64,000 nt of DNA from Artocarpus heterophyllus (lineage: Eukaryota > Streptophyta > Magnoliopsida > Rosales > Moraceae). Where the stretch lies: positions 24,152,728 to 24,216,727 of the forward strand of contig CM046354.1 in NCBI GenBank assembly GCA_025403435.1, read 5' to 3'. The translations under genes and the position numbers were made by a program. Positions 58,656 to 64,000 of this stretch are shown here, piece after piece. Under the pieces are notes generated by a model that did not search any database, had not been told where the DNA came from, and worked only from the letters and a program-made list of their open reading frames with translations. Numbering within the stretch: the stretch's first letter is position 1; each line of letters starts with the position of its first letter.

Positions 58656-61119
58656 GCTGTTAAAAAAAGTCTCAATATTTCAAAGTGCAAAAAGATAAAT
58701 AATAATCATATAAAGTTATAGAGACATAGTTCAAATCTTTAAAACTCTTTAAATAAACATACTCAGAAATAAAACATAGTTTATAACTTTATATTTCTTC
58801 CTTAGCGTTCTTTCGTTTTCAATCCATCATTCTTTGCTCACAACCCCGTCTTTGTCCTCCGCCTATTCCATAGTCCTCTTGCCTTTATCTGCAATATGAT
58901 CATAAGCTTAGTAAGCACACTTTCCTACCTCACAACATAAAACATTTTATGAAACACCATAATCATAATCATCATTAATGTAGTAGTACACTTGGTACAG
59001 TTTCATATAGAACATATCTTTCATTAACATTATTCATATTAAAACTTCATTCATTTTGTCTCTGGGGCCCAAGTATTGCACCATTATCATCATCGTAGGC
59101 GTGCTGTCATGAGAAGAGAGGGGTAGCTAATCCCAAACCAAACATGACAAGTTCAACTTTGAACATCATAAACATAGACATAAACATAGGGTGTGCAACA
59201 CTTATTTAGGTAATACATATATATAGATATACTTTCAAGATACCTCATCATTGAAACATTTGTTAAACTTTCTTGTTGCAACAAGAGTTTTCATGAGAAA
59301 ATAACATGTAAAAACAACTTAAAACTTATCACAAAACATATTCTCAAAACTTTTTTGTAAACTTTTATCATGTTGTAGGTGAGAATGTACTTACTTAACT
59401 TGCTTACTTAAACCTTATCTTAGATGACGTCACCACGGTCTTGATGTGCTTACTTCTTGATGTGTTCATGTCATACATCCATGTACAAATAAAAATAAAT
59501 TTCATTCTTATGAAATCATCCAAAACCATATGACATTATTCATACTTCCATCTCAAGAATTACAAAAACACACATATACTTTACTAACTTATAAATATTC
59601 ATGTAAAAACTGCAATACTAATACCTGCCTAACCCTTATGTATTCATAATTCAATAACTCACAATTCGCACACAATTAAGGTATGAGACTTTGCAAGGAC
59701 ATAAGTAACATATATATAAATTACCCTAATTTTTTTTAGCCATAAAAATTCCATTAGGCAATTAAAATAAATCACGCAATACCCAACACAAAATCTACCA
59801 GCAAAACAACAGAGTGAGCAGCCCTAACAAACATTTATATAATAAAATATCTATATAAGAAAATAATTCTACAAAAATCCTACATGTAATAGACACCTAA
59901 AACTATAACATATCCTAAAATTAGCTTCAAATAAATTTTCAAAAATTCAAAATGTGCATTAGAATTTGGAGACAAAATAAATCTTGAACGCTTAGGGCAG
60001 AGAGCAACACATGTTTGTCATACTCAAAGAATTAAAATAAAATTTCTTTGACCCTAAAATTTTTATGACAACCTATAAACATCTCATACTATCATTGAAC
60101 ATCACCTTGTCATGCAATAACATCAAGAAAAACAAAATAACAATTTATGAACCTAGGACATAATTCCCAAAAGTAGGCAGAATGACCTTTACTCGCTTCA
60201 AAATTCATAATAATTTCATCTTAATTCCAAATTAGCTAAATCTAGTGGCATTAGAAACTAGACTTAAAAAAAAGAATGATATATTACACATATATTTTGA
60301 CAATATTTTACATAAAGAAAAAGTCCTCAATTTCAGTCTAAATTTTAGGTTTGTGTAAAACTATACAGCTTTTAGGGTCAAATTTGAAAAATCATAACTA
60401 TTGAAAGAAAACTCTGATTTAGACGATTCGAAAGCCAAAAGAAATCTTAAGATGTCTAATATTTGAGAAAAATATAAAAAAAATATAAAGAAAGAAATGT
60501 AGAATATAAAATTACTAAAACATGACAGTTGTTAGGTCTTTGTATGAAAAGGAGGCTTAAGGCATAAAAAAATTCAAAACGAATCCATAACGCAATAAAA
60601 CCTCAATTAAAATTGTAAACACATAATTAACATGATACTGATTGATAATAAAATATACCCATAAAGATCTACTTAACAAAATATGAAAATCTGTGATATC
60701 TCTAATCTAGGGTTTAATGAGAAGTTAATCAAAACAACCAAATCATCAACTCTTTTGAATCACCAATTGACATGAAATACATACAATAAAAGAATCCATG
60801 TGATGATAGTAATAATTCTAAGTCTAACACAATACACCAAAACATCAAAAAAACATGTTAAATAATTGATACACTTCCCAAGACGAATGAAATTAGAAGA
60901 TTAGAAATCTTGATAAAGCCAAAGAAAACCAAGCATGAAACCAATCAATGAGGAAGGAATGAAGTGTGAGTCTAGGGTTACTAAGAAGAGGTTTTTATAT
61001 AGATTTTATGTAGAGACTAAAACCCTAATCCTAATCTAATTCAGTTTCCCTTTTTTTTTCTTTTATTTTTCACGGCAACCTTAGCCGTTTTCATTCTTTC
61101 TTTTCGTTTCTTTTATACA

Positions 61120-61200
61120 GTATGTAATATATATATATATATAATAATATAATATAATATAAACGTTAAGGGTTATATATAATATAATATAATATATAAT
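61120..61200. repeat. AT-rich simple repeat
   Basis: Runs of AT and ATAAT units, with two AATATAATATAAT stretches flanking ACGTTAAGGGTT. Confidence 0.8.
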
Positions 61201-61679
61201 TGTTTATATATGACAATAATATTTACTTTATGACCCAAAAATATTATTAAACATGTAATTATCATGACATCATTAATATTATAAAAATAAGAAAATATGC
61301 AACAACATTCATGTCATCATCAAGAATATAACTTTAGGGCATACATAATTCTAAAGCATTATAAAGATTATAAATTTAGGGTAAGTTGAAAACTCTTTTA
61401 GAAAAAAAATACGTTAAACTTATCATCATTTTTGACATGAACATCCTGAGCACATCAATTCTATGTGACCATCACCTATCATCATACTCAAAATAAAATG
61501 GTCAGTAACATTATATCATAAAGAAAATATACTTAACGTCGTTATATATCTATCATTAACCGTTACATGAAAAATGGTGGGTGCTACAAGTTTTGTCTAA
61601 GTTTCAGTTTAAAAAAAATAAAAATTTCAGAGTGCACAACCTATAACATTTTCGTCCTTAAGAATCCGCCATCAGAGAC

Positions 61680-62920
61680 GAACTATGTCGATTTCAGAGA
61701 TGGCTAGAGGACTCTAATTAAGATGTACATAAGCGACAGATGGCTTTTAAAAGACAAGTAGGTTGCTAGGAAGATCAAGCTCTAAGTAGGAAGATACTGC
61801 CAAACAAAAGGAAAACTTTACAAAATGCTTGATCACGGATCCTTACCTCCCGTGCTTAGGAAAAGATGAAGCCAAGCGCGTAATCTAAGAAGTTTATGAA
61901 GGTTCAGGTGGTAATCATTTAGGAGGATGTTCTCTGCATAACAAGATTAAAAAGCAAGGTTATTACTAGCCAATCATGCAAAACAACTAATAAGATTTCG
62001 TTACGAAATGTGAAAGTTGGAAGAGACATGCACGGGTAATCTACCGGCCTGTCGAAGAACTATCATCGATCAGTTCGCTATACCCATTCATGAAATATTC
62101 AATGGATGTAGTTGGACCATTTCCCTCAACCTTTGGGCAGGTAAAGTACTTTCTCGTTCTTATAGATTATTTCTCTAAATGGGTTGAGGCTGAAACTTTT
62201 GCAAATATTAAAGAACATGATGTCAAAAGATTCATTTAGAGAAACATCATCTGTCGATTTGGAGTGCCCAAGGAGATTGTTTCCAATAATGGCTCCTAGT
62301 TCATCTCTTCACCCTTCAAGAAATTCTTCAATGATTAGAACATCATTTTGAACTTTTCAATGCCCAAAAATCTGCAAGAGAGCGGACGGGCCGAAGCAAC
62401 GAGCAAAATGATCATCAAAAAATTTTTAAAAAGCTTGAAGCCAAGAAGGGTCGCTGGGTCAAAGAACTTGCAACGATACTATAGGCCTATCAAATGACGC
62501 CAAGGTGTGCAATCGATGAATTCCCATTTTCCCTCGTCTATGGCATAGAAACAGTAATACCAGCCAAGGTTGTCACCTAAGACCTCTAGAGTGACTACTT
62601 CCTTTTCAATAAAATGATGAATGAAGAAATGATAAAAGATTTACTAAATCTAATCGATAAAAAGAGGGAAAATGCTCTCTATCGCCTTAGTTGATATCAG
62701 TAGGTAGCTGCAAGATACTACAACGCTAAGGAAAAAATCAGAAGGTTTCTGATTAGAGAACATGTGCTGAGTAAAGTTTTTCAAAATACGAGAGAGGCAA
62801 ATGCTGGGAAGTTAGCCACTAATTGGGAAGGCCCATACTGAATCTGAGGCATTGTACATGATGGAGTTTACAAATTGGAGAAGCTTGCTGGCTCCATCAT
62901 CAACAAAAGTTGAAACGCCT
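61680..62920 (+). pseudogene. pol: Gypsy-C integrase (disrupted)
   Basis: Readable parts are ITDPYLPCLG (about 61830), the zinc region VYEGSGGNHLGG to KCESWKRHA, then YSMDVVGPFPSTFGQVKYFLVLIDYFSKWVEAE (first catalytic Asp, about 62105) and FGVPKEIVSNNGS, where the second catalytic Asp is Asn (about 62290). The SGRAEATSKMIIKKFLK block with the Glu region follows, then a poorly preserved C-terminus. Many stops occur. It follows RNase H directly once element D is removed. Confidence 0.85.
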
Positions 62921-63220
62921 ATCATTTAAGTAGGTATTATACTCAGTCTTCCTATAATAGTTTGAACTGAACAATTTTTTGTTAATCTTTTTAAGGTTTC
63001 TTGTAATCTTGTTCAACACATTCCGCGATAGGTTGTCTATCGACAAAATTCTTGAGCATTAGTTGAACAGTGACTAGCAATGGTTGTAAAGACCTTAGGC
63101 ATGTAAATTGAGATTCGGCTTGATCCCTACACATGTGTATGTAGCCAACTCGTGCACTATAAAAAAGTGCAGTTGCGTTATCAATACAACAACCATTTTG
63201 CTTTATGCTTTACGATGTCT
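62921..63220 (+). other. Gypsy-C 3' noncoding region, first part
   Basis: About 300 bp after integrase without a gene. A short hairpin GTGCACTATAAAAAAGTGCA-like stretch lies near 63150-63172. The tandem array follows. Confidence 0.4.
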
Positions 63221-63660
63221 AATCTCACCACTATCAATACTTGATTTGATAAACTTATTTAGTGTTTGATTTGACATGAAATTCTTATGGCTCTCCATCT
63301 TTATGGCTCTTAAATTTTATCAACACTGGATTTGATGAACTTATCCAATGTTCAATTTGATATGCTATCCTTATTGCCCGCCATCTTCATGGCTTTCAAA
63401 TTTTATCAACACTGGTTTCGATCAACTTATCTAGTGTTCGATTCAACATGCCATCCTTATGGCCCACCATCTTCATGGCTCTCAAATTTTATCAACATTG
63501 AATTTGATCAACTCATCTAGTGCTCAATTTGACATGTCATCCTTATGGTCCGCCATCTTCATGGCTCTCAAATTTTATCAACACTAGATTCGATTAACTC
63601 ATCCAACGTTCACTTTTGATTTGCCATCCTCATGGTTTTGCCATCTTCATGGTTTCACCA
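63220..63660. repeat. 86-bp tandem repeat array in the Gypsy-C 3' region
   Basis: The phrase ATCAACACTGGATTTGAT and its variants start at 63233, 63319, 63405, 63491 and 63577, each 86 bp apart. Units also share CATCCTTATGGCCCGCCATC and TTCATGGCTCTCAAATTTT. About five units, diverged by substitutions. The last unit is irregular. Confidence 0.92.
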
Positions 63661-64000
63661 TTTTTTGTGAATCAAATTCATCCAACTTAATGATTACATT
63701 TATCACGACAAATGTATTAAATGACATATTCGGTCTCGATCCAATTTGGTACAATTTTTATAGTGATTATTTGATATTGGGAATTATTGAGTCCTATTAG
63801 AATTTGATTGATCAGGACGATAGTCTAACAAGTTCAAAGTTTAAATATTAATGAATGAAACTTTAAAGGGGGATCAAATACCAAAATAGATATCATGAAA
63901 AGAAAAAGCATGATTCGATTAAATTGAACACAAAATGACATTCATTACTGAGCACGTTCATTACAAGGCTTTTTAAAACAAGCTATATCTAGCTTGTGCT
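63661..64000. other. Gypsy-C 3' noncoding region, last part
   Basis: AT-rich DNA with no gene or LTR start that can be fixed. AAAGGGGGATC near 63866 could be polypurine-like, but no copy of the 5' LTR start follows inside the window. Confidence 0.3.

Larger units (their letters stand above)
58220..61588 (-). mobile_element. large solo LTR (gypsy-like) inserted in the element D 3' LTR
   Basis: 3369 bp from TGTGACGCCCC to GGGTGCTACA on the plus strand, with perfect TSDs AGTTT (58215-58219 and 61589-61593). Read on the minus strand it starts TGTAGCACCC and ends GGGGGCGTCACA. The end resembles the GGGGC(G/A)TGACA ends of the Gypsy-1/2 LTRs, so a gypsy origin is likely. No coding region is seen in 3.4 kb. 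It holds a palindrome array (58455-58655) and an AT-repeat tract (61120-61200). Confidence 0.8.
53933..61674 (+). mobile_element. Element D: non-autonomous LTR retrotransposon with gag and protease only
   Basis: LTRs are 53933-55259 (1327 bp) and 56978-58219 plus 61594-61674 (1323 bp without the inserted solo LTR). TSDs GAGAC at 53928-53932 and 61675-61679 are perfect. The 1718-bp interior has a primer site, gag, protease and polypurine tract, with no RT, RNase H or integrase and no room for them. This resembles gag-only terminal-repeat (TR-GAG) elements. A partner element would be needed for copying. Confidence 0.93.
56978..61674 (+). repeat. Element D 3' LTR, split by a solo LTR
   Basis: The 5' part is 56978-58219 and the 3' part is 61594-61674. 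The intervening 58220-61588 plus one TSD copy is a later insertion. Without them, the LTR aligns end to end with 53933-55259. Confidence 0.92.
21132..64000 (+). mobile_element. Gypsy-C: old Tat/Ogre-like Ty3/gypsy retrotransposon, split by nested insertions and running off the window
   Basis: Own parts are the 5' LTR (about 21132-21925), gag (21990-22680 plus 50254-51170), protease (51280-51800), RT (52060-52920), RNase H (53400-53932), integrase (61680-62920) and a 3' noncoding region with an 86-bp tandem array. The order, the second-type RNase H with ATNNKAKYEA and SDSTLVVNQIIGEYE blocks, and the 3' tandem repeats are typical of the Tat lineage. Copia-B and element D interrupt it. Its 3' LTR lies beyond 64000 or is lost. 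Confidence 0.85.

Noticed and set aside
63220..63660. CRISPR-like array
   Set aside because: The 86-bp units are contiguous diverged tandem repeats without unique spacers, in plant DNA.

Overview
The window comes from a flowering plant nuclear genome, probably a eudicot. The evidence is Ty1/copia and Ty3/gypsy LTR retrotransposons nested in one another, a Mutator-like element, GT-AG introns and one RING-H2 (ATL-like) ubiquitin ligase gene. The species is not identifiable from the sequence. Apart from the RING gene, almost everything recognisable is mobile DNA or its decayed remains. All retroelement open reading frames carry stops, frameshifts or deletions.

Layout. 1-6921: Gypsy-1, a chromodomain-type Ty3/gypsy element (Tekay/Del-like) missing most of its 5' LTR. 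6922-8117: unassigned DNA with a GC-rich fold-back. 8118-10147: a solo copia LTR with a perfect target-site duplication (TSD). 10153-19316: gene territory, with a three-exon RING-H2 gene on the minus strand (12472-15652). 19328-20623: a Mutator-like element (MULE) holding two kinds of tandem repeat. 21132 to the window end: an old Tat/Ogre-like Ty3/gypsy element (Gypsy-C), split by other elements.

Nesting inside Gypsy-C. Copia-B (22681-50253, minus strand) lies in its gag. Copia-A (22901-32555, minus) lies in the 3' LTR of Copia-B. Gypsy-2 (38022-46519, plus, a relative of Gypsy-1) lies in the gag of Copia-B. Element D (53933-61674) lies between the RNase H and integrase regions of Gypsy-C. 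A solo LTR (58220-61588) lies in the 3' LTR of element D. TSDs of 5 bp support each step except Copia-B: GGTCA/GGTCG, GTTCA, GAGAC and AGTTT.

Most notable observations. (1) Element D keeps only gag and protease between its LTRs. Each LTR opens with a reading frame for a small protein with several hydrophobic segments. In the 3' copy this frame overlaps the protease stop as ATGA. (2) Arrays with a period of about 22 bp, built on a split palindrome of the type GTTCGGCAGGCCGAAC, recur in LTRs or leaders of both copia and gypsy elements. (3) The copia leaders contain stem-loops around a CTAGGGG core. (4) Tandem repeats have grown inside transposons: an 86-bp unit in the Gypsy-C 3' region, and 36-bp and 133-bp units in the MULE.
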